Shown here: positions 45,975 to 54,349 of the stretch, in pieces
Layout of the letters: each line of letters begins with the position of its first letter
How positions within the stretch are numbered: the stretch's first letter is position 1
From: Thermincola ferriacetica
GTDB lineage: Bacteria > Bacillota > Thermincolia > Thermincolales > Thermincolaceae
Length of the DNA stretch: 60,308 nucleotides
NCBI RefSeq assembly: GCF_001263415.1
Contig: NZ_LGTE01000018.1
Coordinates: 1 to 60,308, forward strand
Reading direction: 5' to 3'
Made by a program: the position numbers and the translations under genes
The notes under the pieces: model-generated
Told to the model about the DNA's origin: nothing
What the model saw: the letters and a program-made list of their open reading frames with translations, nothing else
Database searches by the model: none

Positions 45975-46400
45975 GCTGGAATGGCAAACTGCTATACCGG
46001 TGAAGCAACCGTTGCCCTATTTAGGGATGCCGCTGCACCGGTGAAACAACCGTTGCTCCGAGGCTACGGGCGGAGACAGTGTATACTCCGTTCGGTTGAA
46101 ATTGCCGGACCCGGCCAAATCGTCATCCGTGACTCATGGCCGGGTTTCCGGCGTCCGTGCCGGAAACGGCAATTTCAAGTCCTCACTGTCGTTAACACTG
46201 TCTATTCGCCCTCCGCCAAGTCGCAACTTATTGTTTCACCGGACAGCGGCTATGTACTCAAGGAAGAAGGTTATTTCACGGGACAGCGGCCTCTTCCCCC
46301 CTCTTACTCAAGGAAGGGTAGCTGGGACACCCCACCCACCCTTCCGTGGTTGAAGGAAGGCGTGGCCTCGGAGCAACAGTTGTTTTAGCTTCATAGCGGG
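45975..46400 (+). repeat. Non-coding repeat element, copy 2, with nested palindromes
   Basis: Same family as 1-360 (opposite strand). It shares CTAT-CGCCCTCC, GTCGCAACTTA, GACACCCCACCCACCC-like and CATAGCGG words. An outer inverted repeat pairs GCCGCTGCACCGGTGAAACAA (21 nt, 46029-46049, one bulged base) with 46231-46250. Direct duplications are also seen: ACCGGTGAA[A/G]CAACCGTTGC at about 46000 and 46037, and CAC[C/G]GGACAGCGGC at 46237 and 46278. No plausible protein: the 141-codon open frame from 45963 has no ribosome binding site and overlaps the palindromes. The remaining bases to 46502 hold only a weak promoter region for the next gene. Confidence 0.65.
46068..46199. mobile_element. Palindromic insertion (MITE-like) inside repeat copy 2
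   Basis: Compared with copy 1, copy 2 is interrupted after CTCCGAGGCTAC and resumes at TCTATTCGCCCTCC; copy 1 has these two blocks joined. The extra ~132 bp is itself palindromic: GACAGTGT (46075-46082) with ACACTGTC (46195-46202), TGAAATTGCCG (46097-46107) with CGGCAATTTCA (46167-46177), and ACCCGGCC (46109-46116) with GGCCGGGT (46138-46145). It has no coding capacity. Either a small palindromic element inserted, or copy 1 lost it. Confidence 0.55.
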
Positions 46401-46502
46401 TATTTGCCTGACAAGGTTATGCAGGTTAAATTTTGATAAAATAGAGGAATTTTTTCTTTCCTGTCGTATTAGAATTAGAGTGAATAGCTGGAGGCGCCAA
46501 CC

Positions 46503-46832
46503 ATGAATTTTCACTTTAAAGTTTGGCTGGAAAAAGACGGACAACCGGTAATCGGTGATGGATTGTACTATCTTTTAAAGAAAATAGAGCAGTATGGATC
46601 CATCAAAAAAGCTGCCGAAAGCTTAACGATGTCTTACCGGCAGGCTTGGGGAAACATTAAAAAAGCTGAAAGCCGGCTGGGGACAACACTTTTGATAAAA
46701 CAGGTTGGAGGTGAAGCGGGAGGAGGGGCCAGACTGACGCTGGAAGCAAAGGAATTAATGAAGCAGTATGGGAATTTCCGGCGTGAAGTTGAGGCCTGTG
46801 TACAAAAAACATTTGAGAAGCATTTCAAATAA
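46503..46832 (+). CDS. ModE-type winged-helix regulator without ligand domain
   Basis: A 109-aa protein comprising just the ModE N-terminal DNA-binding domain: GLYYLLKKIEQYGSIKKAAESLTMSYRQAWGNIKKAESRLG, then the wing with GGEAGGGARLT and a dimerisation helix. The C-terminal molybdate-binding (MOP) domains of E. coli ModE are missing, as in many Firmicutes and in the sulfate reducers' TunR-like proteins. It lies directly before tupABC and probably controls it. GGAGG precedes the ATG. Confidence 0.88.
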   Translation: MNFHFKVWLEKDGQPVIGDGLYYLLKKIEQYGSIKKAAESLTMSYRQAWGNIKKAESRLGTTLLIKQVGGEAGGGARLTLEAKELMKQYGNFRREVEACVQKTFEKHFK

Positions 46833-46845
46833 TTTTTTGGGGTCG

Positions 46846-46865
46846 TTATGCTTAAATAAACATAA
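46846..46865. promoter_or_regulatory. Candidate operator TTATG-N10-CATAA before tupA
   Basis: A 5-bp inverted repeat with 10-nt spacing lies 72 nt upstream of tupA and directly after the ModE-like gene. ModE-class proteins bind such spaced inverted repeats. The site is short, so this is a hypothesis. Confidence 0.4.
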
Positions 46866-46936
46866 TGCCGCTTTAAAGCAAATTTGTTAGATTAATTTTT
46901 TGGTTGTGAAGCTTAAATTTTCAAGGAGGTAGGAAA

Positions 46937-47851
46937 ATGTTCAAAAACACCAGACTTTGGGCTATAATGTTGATTGTAGCAATGTTGGGGATGATATTTG
47001 CCGGATGTGCAAAAACTACGGAGAAGCCCCCGCTTGAACCCAAACAAGAACAGCAGTCACAACAACCTAAGGAAAAAAAGCCGGCAAACAAAGAAGTTAT
47101 TCTGGCCACTACAACAAGTACTGTTGACAGCGGTTTACTTGATGTTTTAAAACCTGAGTTCGAAAAGGAAACAGGATATAATTTGACTGTTGTATCCGTA
47201 GGCAGCGGGGCGGCCATAAAAATGGCTGAAAAGGGAGAAGCCGACGCTTTGCTGGTGCATTCCCCCAAAGACGAAGAGCGGATAGTGGATGCAGGAATAG
47301 TTATTGGCCGTCAACTGGTTATGCACAACGATTTTGTCATCATCGGGCCGCCCAATGACCCGGCCGGGATTAAGGGTAAGCCATCGGTAGAGGCATTTAA
47401 ATTAATAGCGCGGAAAAAATGTTTATTCCTATCCAGGGGAGATGAATCAGGCACCCATAAGAAAGAACTCAGCATTTGGAAACAGGCGGGGATTACGCCT
47501 GCTGGCGCCTGGTACCAGCAAACAGGCACAGGCATGGGCCAAACCATTGGTGTGGCTGCTGAAAAGAACGGTTATACCTTGTCTGACCGGGCAACTTACT
47601 TGGCACAAAAGAAAAATAACGGTTTGCAAATCCTCTCCGAGGGTGACAAGGCTCTTTTAAATATCTATCATGTAATGCAGGTAAATCCGAAAAAATTTAG
47701 TAAAGTCAATGCTGAAGGCGGGAAAGCATTCGTAGATTTCATGTTGTCGGAAAAAACTCAGGCCCTGATCAAAAACTTTGGGGTAGATAAATTTGGCCAG
47801 CCTTTATTTGTACCTGATGCCGGTAAAAAAGAAGAGCAGTTAGGGAGGTAA
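46937..47851 (+). CDS. tupA: Tungstate-binding lipoprotein TupA
   Basis: A 304-aa extracytoplasmic binding protein. The lipobox FAGC puts the lipidated Cys at residue 24, and a Lys/Gln/Pro-rich linker follows. The TupA signature ATTTSTVDSGLLDVLKP is present, with VGSGAAIKMAEKGEADALLVHSP and FLSRGDESGTHKKE. TTTS is diagnostic of the tungstate-selective family, as against ModA or WtpA. AAGGAGG precedes the ATG. Confidence 0.94.
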   Translation: MFKNTRLWAIMLIVAMLGMIFAGCAKTTEKPPLEPKQEQQSQQPKEKKPANKEVILATTTSTVDSGLLDVLKPEFEKETGYNLTVVSVGSGAAIKMAEKGEADALLVHSPKDEERIVDAGIVIGRQLVMHNDFVIIGPPNDPAGIKGKPSVEAFKLIARKKCLFLSRGDESGTHKKELSIWKQAGITPAGAWYQQTGTGMGQTIGVAAEKNGYTLSDRATYLAQKKNNGLQILSEGDKALLNIYHVMQVNPKKFSKVNAEGGKAFVDFMLSEKTQALIKNFGVDKFGQPLFVPDAGKKEEQLGR

Positions 47852-47854
47852 TCG

Positions 47855-48553
47855 ATGGAACTTATATGGCAGGGGGTTGTTCAGGCTGTTAAACTTTTGC
47901 TGGCCGGGGACCCGGAAGTAATGAGAATAACCTTATTAACGTTGAAAGTTTCGGGATCGGCTACACTTATCAGCCTGTGCCTGGGGATACCTTGCGGTGC
48001 TCTTTTGGCCCTAACCAGGTTTCCGGGACGGAAGTTTGTTATCAGTTTGGTCAATACCGGCATGGGCCTACCCCCGGTAGTGGTAGGCCTTTGGGTAAGT
48101 ATCCTGTTGTGGCGGTATGGGCCGCTGGGGTTCTTTCACCTGATGTATACCCCTGCCGCCATGGTGATAGCCCAGTCTGTTATTGCTACTCCTATCATAA
48201 CCGGCATCTCCGTGGCAGCCTTTCAACAGGTGGATGGGAAGCTGAAAATGCAGATTATGGCTTTGGGGGCTTCTCGGTGGCAGACAGTTTTACTCCTGGT
48301 CCGTGAAGTGAGGCTCCCCTTGTTAGCGGCTGTAATGGCCGGTTTTGGCGGTGTGATTTCGGAAATAGGAGCTTCCATGATGGTGGGTGGTAATGTTTTG
48401 GGGCGCACCAGGGTTCTTACTACAGCTACGGTGATGGAAGTATCCAAGGGGAATTTTGACGTGGCTATAGCGTTAAGTATTATTCTGATGGTCCTGGCAT
48501 ACGGGGTCACACTTGTTTTCACTTTACTGCAGCAGCGGGGGGCTCGGTTATGA
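47855..48553 (+). CDS. tupB: Tungstate ABC transporter permease TupB
   Basis: A 232-aa permease with about five membrane helices. It has the EAA-type loop IMALGASRWQTVLLLVREVRLPLL, which contacts the ATPase, and the family block FGGVISEIGASMMVGGNVLGRTRVLTT. It starts 3 nt after tupA and overlaps tupC by 4 nt. Confidence 0.94.
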   Translation: MELIWQGVVQAVKLLLAGDPEVMRITLLTLKVSGSATLISLCLGIPCGALLALTRFPGRKFVISLVNTGMGLPPVVVGLWVSILLWRYGPLGFFHLMYTPAAMVIAQSVIATPIITGISVAAFQQVDGKLKMQIMALGASRWQTVLLLVREVRLPLLAAVMAGFGGVISEIGASMMVGGNVLGRTRVLTTATVMEVSKGNFDVAIALSIILMVLAYGVTLVFTLLQQRGARL

Positions 48554-49662
48554 AACAGGACGTTGTATTAGCAGTGGACAATCTGTCTGTAGTGAAAGGG
48601 GGAAGGGAAATCCTCAGCATTTCCCGGCTGACCTGGCACAAAGGAGAGTTTACGGCTATTACCGGCCCGAACGGAGCGGGTAAAAGCACTTTGTTAAAAG
48701 CTCTGGCTTTCCTCGAACCGTCCAGGGGTCGGTTTTTTTTTAACGGAGAACATATTGCGGGGAGTGATAAAATACTCCGGGCCAGGCGTCGGATGGCTAT
48801 GGTGTTTCAGGATCCTCTCCTGCTGCGGGGGACGGCTATGGAAAATGTGGCAATAGGTTTGAAAATAAGGGGAGTCCGCGGCAGGCAAAGGAGGCAACAA
48901 GCCCGGTACTGGCTGGACAAACTCAACATAGCTCATTTAGCGGACCGGGATGTACGCACTCTCTCCGGGGGAGAGGCGCAACGGGTCAGTATAGCCAGGG
49001 CCATGGCTCTGGAACCGGATGTGCTGTTTCTTGACGAGCCTTTTACGTACCTGGATATGCCCACTAAAGCAGCGCTTATCAGTGAATTGAAGGATCTATT
49101 GACGGAGACAGGAACTACAACTCTTATGGTAAGCCATGACCTTACTGATATGCCTTTTTTGGCTGACAGGATAATTGTTATGATGGATGGCAGCGTCAAG
49201 CAGGTCGGCCCTGTTGAAGAGGTACTGGTCCGCCCCAAAAGTAGGCAGGTCGCCGAATTCCTGGGGGTAGAAAACATTTGGCCGGGCTTTTTGCGGCAAG
49301 GCGCAGATGGAAATTGGTTGTTCAGCATTGAAAAAACAAACTGTGTATTAACAGCAGAACGGGGCAAGGGGCAGAATCTGACGGGACCGGAGGTTTTAAC
49401 AGCGGCCTGTATAAGGCCGGAGTATGTTTTAACATGTCCTGAAGCAAGCATTGAGCTTAATGCACCGAATGTGTTTCGGGGAGTAATCAGGGCGGTATTT
49501 CCTCTTGGCTATTATTACCGGTTTAAAATTGATGTTGGGTTTAACCTGTCTGCTTTGGCTTCGGTAACACAGTTTCCCAAATTGCCGCGGCAGGGGGATA
49601 CAGTTTCAGTTTTCCTGCCGCCGGAAAAAATCCATATTTTTGACCCTGTAGTTGCAAACTAA
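48550..49662 (+). CDS. tupC: Tungstate ABC transporter ATPase TupC
   Basis: A 370-aa ATPase. It has Walker A GPNGAGKSTLL, Q-loop VFQDPLLL, signature LSGGEAQRV, Walker B VLFLDEPFTYLD and H-loop MVSHDL. The long C-terminal part (about residues 240-370) resembles a TOBE/MOP-type oxyanion-sensing domain seen in ModC-like ATPases, which could allow trans-inhibition by tungstate (inference). Confidence 0.93.
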   Translation: MKQDVVLAVDNLSVVKGGREILSISRLTWHKGEFTAITGPNGAGKSTLLKALAFLEPSRGRFFFNGEHIAGSDKILRARRRMAMVFQDPLLLRGTAMENVAIGLKIRGVRGRQRRQQARYWLDKLNIAHLADRDVRTLSGGEAQRVSIARAMALEPDVLFLDEPFTYLDMPTKAALISELKDLLTETGTTTLMVSHDLTDMPFLADRIIVMMDGSVKQVGPVEEVLVRPKSRQVAEFLGVENIWPGFLRQGADGNWLFSIEKTNCVLTAERGKGQNLTGPEVLTAACIRPEYVLTCPEASIELNAPNVFRGVIRAVFPLGYYYRFKIDVGFNLSALASVTQFPKLPRQGDTVSVFLPPEKIHIFDPVVAN

Positions 49663-49729
49663 TAGTCAGTGATTTGGGCTATTCTGCTTTTACCGGTGGT
49701 CAGCGGGTTAGAAAAAGGAAAGGAAAAAA

Positions 49730-49764
49730 GAGGAAAGTAATACCCGGATGTCGAAAGTAATAGT
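49730..49764 (+). promoter_or_regulatory. Third relative of the GAGGAA...ATGTCGAAA promoter motif
   Basis: GAGGAA at 49730-49735, 12 nt, then ATGTCGAAA-GTAATAG. Elements A and B have GAGGAA, 11 nt, then ATGTCGAAA-CAGTA. The similarity is confined to these words. It lies about 40 nt before the kinase gene. Confidence 0.4.
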
Positions 49765-49802
49765 CGGAAAATTAAGAAAAAACGACGGGAATAGGTGCAG
49801 TG

Positions 49803-51302
49803 ATGTTGAAAATTGGTGATTTATTAGAAGGGAAGTACCAAATTATAAGGTTACTGGGGCGGGGCGCTTGGGGCTCTGTTTATCTCGCGGAGCATTTAAA
49901 ATTGGGCAATTATTGGGCTGTGAAGGAAATCGATTTACGCAAGGATACACGGGTTAACCTGCTGGCGGAACCGGAAATTCTTAAAAAGCTCAACCACCGG
50001 AGTTTGCCCAGAATTATTGATATAATAAGCTTTAATAATTGTATTTATATAATTGAAGACTATTTTGAAGGCACGAGCCTGAAAGAACTTATTGGGGACC
50101 GGAAATTTTGTACGGAAGAAAACGTTATAGCCTGGGCCAAACAGCTTTGCGAGATACTGATTTATCTGCACGGTTTTAATCCGCCGATAATTTATAGGGA
50201 TATGAAACCGGGCAATATTATAATAGATAGCGAAGGCAATGCCAGGTTGATTGACTTTGGCATCGCCCGGGAATATAAACAGGGGCAGGCCAGTGACAGT
50301 ACTTTTATAGGTACAAGGGGATATGCCGCGCCAGAACAGTTTTCTTTAGGATGCCAGTCTGATGAAAGAACCGACATTTACGGATTGGGAGCTACCTTAT
50401 ATCATGTACTAACGGGTTCCAGCCCCAACGAACCTCCTTATGAAATGGTACCTGTTCGCCGTTTAAACCGGTTACTGTCGAAGGATATAGAACGAATAAT
50501 TCAGAAGTGTGTGCAGAATGATCCCGCCATGCGTTATCAAAGCGCCGTTGAATTGTTGGAGGATCTGAATAAAATCAGTAGCCGGCAGAGCAATCCCTTG
50601 AATAGTCTGTTCAGGGGTTTTGCGGGGCAATTTAATGCCCGGGCCAGGCGGGAAATAATAGTGGAAAAACCCTTCGGCACAGTTGTTATTGCCGTTGGTG
50701 GAACTAACCGGGGAGTGGGATGTACCCATACGGCCATTTCCATTTCTGCTTTTCTGGCCCAAATGAAGTACACAGTGGCTGCAGTTGAACTTAACGATAA
50801 CCCGGTGTTTTTTACTTTGCAGGAAAAGGATACTGAGGGAGGCCTACTACCGGGTGCCTTCAGAATTACCGGGGTAGATTTTTATAAAAGAAATATAGAT
50901 TTGATTGAAGTTTTGCGGGCGGGTTATAATTATGTAGTGCTGGACCTCGGACAGCTAATAAGATATGAGAAACAGGGAGTCATGGTAAAACACTCCCGCT
51001 ATGACGAGGTGGACAGGGCCGACCTGGCTGTTCTGGTGGCCGGTTCGGCTATCTGGCAGTTAAAAGACCTGGCCCCTTATCTTAAGGACTGCAGCTTGGT
51101 AACCTGGCGGTTATTATTTAAATTACCTGATGATACGCTTTTTGAAGAGTTAAAAAAGGAGCTGCCATGTAAGATTTACGCCAACCCTTGTGCGCCTGAC
51201 CCCTTTAACTTCTGTGAGCAACGCAGGGAATTACTATCAAATATGCTTTCCGAAGTGCTACCCAAAGAAAAAAGGAAAAATCCCTTAGTTTTCTGGAGAT
51301 AA
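49803..51302 (+). CDS. Ser/Thr protein kinase fused to a ParA/MinD-like domain
   Basis: A 499-aa protein. The N-terminal Hanks-type kinase (about residues 5-265) is complete: GRGAWGSVY, VKEI, YRDMKPGNIII, IDFGIARE and GYAAPEQF. The C-terminal domain (about 295-480) begins TVVIAVGGTNRGVGCTHTAISISAFLA, like a deviant P-loop of the ParA/MinD or tyrosine-kinase class but with Thr-His at the usual Lys-Thr/Ser position, so nucleotide binding is doubtful. A YNYVVLDLGQL strand resembles Walker B. No membrane or PASTA segment, so probably cytoplasmic. The start is GTG 49800 or ATG 49803. It is related neither to PrkC nor to the adjacent genes. Confidence 0.85.
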   Translation: MLKIGDLLEGKYQIIRLLGRGAWGSVYLAEHLKLGNYWAVKEIDLRKDTRVNLLAEPEILKKLNHRSLPRIIDIISFNNCIYIIEDYFEGTSLKELIGDRKFCTEENVIAWAKQLCEILIYLHGFNPPIIYRDMKPGNIIIDSEGNARLIDFGIAREYKQGQASDSTFIGTRGYAAPEQFSLGCQSDERTDIYGLGATLYHVLTGSSPNEPPYEMVPVRRLNRLLSKDIERIIQKCVQNDPAMRYQSAVELLEDLNKISSRQSNPLNSLFRGFAGQFNARARREIIVEKPFGTVVIAVGGTNRGVGCTHTAISISAFLAQMKYTVAAVELNDNPVFFTLQEKDTEGGLLPGAFRITGVDFYKRNIDLIEVLRAGYNYVVLDLGQLIRYEKQGVMVKHSRYDEVDRADLAVLVAGSAIWQLKDLAPYLKDCSLVTWRLLFKLPDDTLFEELKKELPCKIYANPCAPDPFNFCEQRRELLSNMLSEVLPKEKRKNPLVFWR

Positions 51303-51419
51303 AAGTTCAGGCCAAACCGATAGGCAGCGTATCCAATCTTTGTTAGTTGTTCAGGGCAGGAATCCTAACTATTTTGTTGAAAATTTAAAAAAGTATTACT
51401 TTTGGTAGAGGTCAGAGAA

Positions 51420-52007
51420 ATGGCGAAACGGTTTGTTATTTACTTGTTGGCTGTACTAATTCTTGTAACGGCGGTGATGTCTTTTCAACAGAGTCGTCGA
51501 GTAAAATCTCTGCTGCCTCACCTGCCGGCGCCGATTGCGCGGGAAAAGGCTTTGGTAACTCCTGCGGGCCAGGGGCCGGAAGGATTAATAGCCGGAAAGC
51601 TTTGTGATGTGCTGAATATAAGTAACGATTTTATGTATTGGGCTGAACCGGGCGACCTGGAAGGCCACAATACCTTAATACTGGCCTTAGGATTCAGTAA
51701 ACAGGGTCTATATTCCATGCATAAAACGGAAGAAGAGGAAATGGAACGGGTAAAAACTCTGGTGATGGCGGCCAATAAGAAGGATATACCGGTTATTTTG
51801 CTTCACCTGGGCGGTCAGGACCGCCGGGGAGCTGCAAATGATTCCTTGGCACGTATGATCGCCCCGTATCTGGATTATATTATTGTGACCCAGGATGGCG
51901 AAGGTGATAAATTTTTTACCGGTTTGGCGACAAAGTACCAAAAGCCTATTACTGTTGTTAGCGGTGTAAAAACAGCTAACGTGCCTTTGAATTCTGCCTT
52001 TAGGTAG
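51420..52007 (+). CDS. DUF6305 family exported protein
   Basis: A 195-aa protein. An N-terminal membrane segment or signal (FVIYLLAVLILVTAVMSF) precedes a globular domain with AREKALVTPAGQGPEGLI, TLILALGFSKQGLYS, IPVILLHLGGQDRRGAANDSLA and DYIIVTQDGEGDKFFTGLA, which I recognise as DUF6305. The alternating beta-alpha pattern suggests a Rossmann-like fold. Function unknown. ATG 51420 follows AGAGG. It stands 8 nt before a histidine kinase gene, so it may be a ligand-binding partner of that sensor (inference). Confidence 0.8.
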   Translation: MAKRFVIYLLAVLILVTAVMSFQQSRRVKSLLPHLPAPIAREKALVTPAGQGPEGLIAGKLCDVLNISNDFMYWAEPGDLEGHNTLILALGFSKQGLYSMHKTEEEEMERVKTLVMAANKKDIPVILLHLGGQDRRGAANDSLARMIAPYLDYIIVTQDGEGDKFFTGLATKYQKPITVVSGVKTANVPLNSAFR

Positions 52008-52015
52008 GAGGACAA

Positions 52016-53392
52016 ATGGGTAAGAGCTTAAACAAAAAGACAGTATATTCCGTGTTAGCGCTGGTACTGGCAGGCATTAGCGCCTATCATGGAGTTTACC
52101 GGATGGAATCGCTGCAATTTATCGGGGCGCTTGTTGAGGATGCTATAGTCAAAAAAGATAACGGTTTGTTGGTATTGGCATCCTTTGAACTCGTAATAGT
52201 GGACACATTGTGGCTCATGCCGGGTATTTTAAGCGGTTTTTTGCTGGTTGATCTATGGCGCAAATACCTTTTGCGCCAGTGGTGGGTTAATTACTTACTG
52301 GTTGTTCCCTGGGTGCTGGCGATTCATTATATATTGGCGGTTCAGAAAGCCAGCTACAGTTTGGTTGGTATGCTGGTAATTGTTTTGCTGTCTATTTTGG
52401 CCGTAATTGAAATGGGTGAACTGAGGGAAAATTTCGGTCCCGTGGTACTGGTGGCTTTTGGACTCACTATGGCTGTGAACTGGCTAAATGTTGTACCGCT
52501 GGTGTCTTCTGTCCCCATAAGCCGTGGCGACCTTGACGTGGGCATTAAACTGGGGGCCTCTTTTTTGGACGGCGAAGGAGTCCTTAACCTGGTTGGCCTG
52601 TTTTTCTCCTTATTCTTTTTCTTTACCAGCATCATTTCAACTTTGCTGGTTTCTGTATATTTGAGGCGTATCTCTCTTATGGAAGAAAACCGGGTCAAGG
52701 AAATACAGTTACAGGAGTTGGAGATGCAGGCGCGTCAGGCCAGGGTACTGCAGGAAATGCATACTTTGGTGCACGATCTGAAGACTCCTCTGATGACCAT
52801 CCGTGGTCTGAACTCCCTGGTAGAAATGAGCGCTAACTCCGAAAAAACCAAAGAATACTGTCAGCGTATTGACGGCGCTGTGGATAAAGTAAATGCCATG
52901 ATTTCGGAGATTCTTTACGACGAGGTACGCAAAGATATCACGCCTGCGGACCTGATCCAATATGTCCGGGCCCATGTGCTGGTAAAGAAAATGGGCCAGG
53001 AAGTTGTATTTGACATTGCGGCGGACCTGCCCAAGTTGAAAATAAACGTCATCAGGATGAGCCGGGTGTTGATAAATCTGATCGAAAATGCCTTCGCGGC
53101 TACCACCGGGGTTAAGAATGCCAAGATAATTATTAAGGTTTATAAAGAAGGGGACTGGGTGATTTTCGAAATTATAGATAACGGCCGGGGAATAGCGAAA
53201 GAGGACCTGGAAAAGGTCTGGAGTTGGGGATACAGTACAAAAGGCAACTCGAGCGGTTTGGGGCTGGCCTTTGTCAAACAGATCGTGGAAAACCACCAGG
53301 GGAAAGTGGCTTTGGAACGTATACCGGAAGGTGGGACCAAGGTTACTGTTAAGCTAAAGGGGGTTAGTCCTGATGAGGATTCTGGTAATTGA
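52016..53392 (+). CDS. Membrane sensor histidine kinase
   Basis: A 458-aa protein with six to eight membrane segments in residues 8-220 and no large extracytoplasmic domain. The cytoplasmic part has HDLKTPLMTIRGL (phosphoacceptor His near 257), N-box NLIENAFAA, G1 DNGRGIAKEDL and G2 GLGLAFVKQI. Its 3' end overlaps the response regulator gene by 20 nt. It could read membrane state or interact with the DUF6305 protein. Confidence 0.92.
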   Translation: MGKSLNKKTVYSVLALVLAGISAYHGVYRMESLQFIGALVEDAIVKKDNGLLVLASFELVIVDTLWLMPGILSGFLLVDLWRKYLLRQWWVNYLLVVPWVLAIHYILAVQKASYSLVGMLVIVLLSILAVIEMGELRENFGPVVLVAFGLTMAVNWLNVVPLVSSVPISRGDLDVGIKLGASFLDGEGVLNLVGLFFSLFFFFTSIISTLLVSVYLRRISLMEENRVKEIQLQELEMQARQARVLQEMHTLVHDLKTPLMTIRGLNSLVEMSANSEKTKEYCQRIDGAVDKVNAMISEILYDEVRKDITPADLIQYVRAHVLVKKMGQEVVFDIAADLPKLKINVIRMSRVLINLIENAFAATTGVKNAKIIIKVYKEGDWVIFEIIDNGRGIAKEDLEKVWSWGYSTKGNSSGLGLAFVKQIVENHQGKVALERIPEGGTKVTVKLKGVSPDEDSGN

Positions 53393-53987
53393 TGATAATG
53401 AGGATATCCGGTTTACTATTAGCGAAATTTGTGAATTTGCCGGGTGGACGCCGGTTTTGGCCGCCAATGGTTTCGAGGGTGTTGAATTGTTTAAAACGGA
53501 AAAACCTAACTTGGTACTGGTGGATTACCACATGCCCATGCTGGACGGCATGGAAACCGTAGAACAGATCAGGAAACTTGACAGCAATTATGTCCCCATT
53601 ATCGTATTAACGGTGGATGAAAGGCAGGAAGTTGCTGACGAATTTTTGGCCCTGGGAGCAACGGATTTCGCTTTAAAACCGATTAAAGCTCCGGATTTAA
53701 TTGCCCGGATAAAGGTTAACCTGAGAATTGCTCAATTAATGAAATTGGAATCAGAATATGCCGAAGATACTGCGAAAGGAATTAGTGGAGCTACCCAGCG
53801 TCTGATTACAGATTTTATGAAGGAAAAGGGCGAGCCCTTGACGATAGAGGAAATTACGGCGGGGGTGGGACTGGCGTACCAGACTGTACACCGTTACTTA
53901 ATGAACATGGTTAAGGCCGGTAAGGTAATTAGTATTTGCGATTACGGAAAAGTAGGCCGGCCAAAAAACAGGTATAAACTTGTGTAG
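53373..53987 (+). CDS. Response regulator, receiver plus winged helix (CitB/DctR-like)
   Basis: A 204-aa protein. The receiver has the acidic pair DD at residues 7-8, phosphoacceptor Asp51 in LVLVDYHMP, and Lys in FALKPIKAP. The C-terminal domain (ITDFMKEKGEPLTIEEITAGVGLAYQTVHRYLMNMV) is an HTH like that of CitB/DcuR regulators of organic-acid transport. The target genes are not evident, though the oligopeptide transporter follows. Confidence 0.92.
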   Translation: MRILVIDDNEDIRFTISEICEFAGWTPVLAANGFEGVELFKTEKPNLVLVDYHMPMLDGMETVEQIRKLDSNYVPIIVLTVDERQEVADEFLALGATDFALKPIKAPDLIARIKVNLRIAQLMKLESEYAEDTAKGISGATQRLITDFMKEKGEPLTIEEITAGVGLAYQTVHRYLMNMVKAGKVISICDYGKVGRPKNRYKLV

Positions 53988-54058
53988 CTGCCGGTGGCCG
54001 CTAACATAACAGTGGTGATAATTTAATTTCGGTAAATATGATGGCGAACTGTTACAAA

Positions 54059-54117
54059 GCGTCTATTGGTCCGTGAACTTTGAATTGGGAGCGGGACCGA
54101 CGGGCGTTTTTTGTTTT
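54059..54117 (+). terminator. Terminator 1 after the two-component genes
   Basis: GTC...GGTCC (54061-54072) pairs with GGACC-GAC (54094-54101), followed by TTTTTTGTTTTT. Confidence 0.55.
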
Positions 54118-54123
54118 TAACCA

Positions 54124-54153
54124 AAGGACCTACGGCCTTTTTGGTCCTTCCTT
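54124..54153 (+). terminator. Terminator-like hairpin 2
   Basis: AAGGACC at 54124-54130 pairs with GGTCCTT at 54143-54149. A competing AAAGG/CCTTTTT hairpin overlaps it. Confidence 0.5.
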
Positions 54154-54155
54154 TT

Positions 54156-54187
54156 GACCTGTGAGCACTGTAAAGTGCGGTCTTTTT
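54156..54187 (+). terminator. Terminator-like hairpin 3
   Basis: GACC/GGTC and GCACT-GTAA-AGTGC form a bulged stem, followed by five T. Confidence 0.55.
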
Positions 54188-54349
54188 GGACATGCCCGAT
54201 CTACCCTTTTTTAAAGTTTTTAAGAGAAATATGAGAGAAAATAGGAAATCATTTTGAGATTAGGTAAAATTAATTTATCGGTGCCTGCAGATAGTAAGGT
54301 TTATGTAATTTGTACTTAATATTACAATGATTCGGGTGGAGGATATACA

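Larger units (their letters stand above)
53988..54349 (+). other. Intergenic region before the opp operon
   Basis: Contains three successive terminator-like hairpins (54059-54117, 54124-54153, 54156-54187) and then about 160 nt of AT-rich DNA leading to GGTGGAGG before oppD. No clear -35/-10 pair stands out and no gene is seen. Confidence 0.55.

Noticed and set aside
45963-46388. Open frame of 141 codons on the + strand downstream of the radical SAM gene
   Set aside because: It lies in the repeat, spans nested palindromes, has no ribosome binding site and its translation is Arg/Pro-rich without any recognisable domain.
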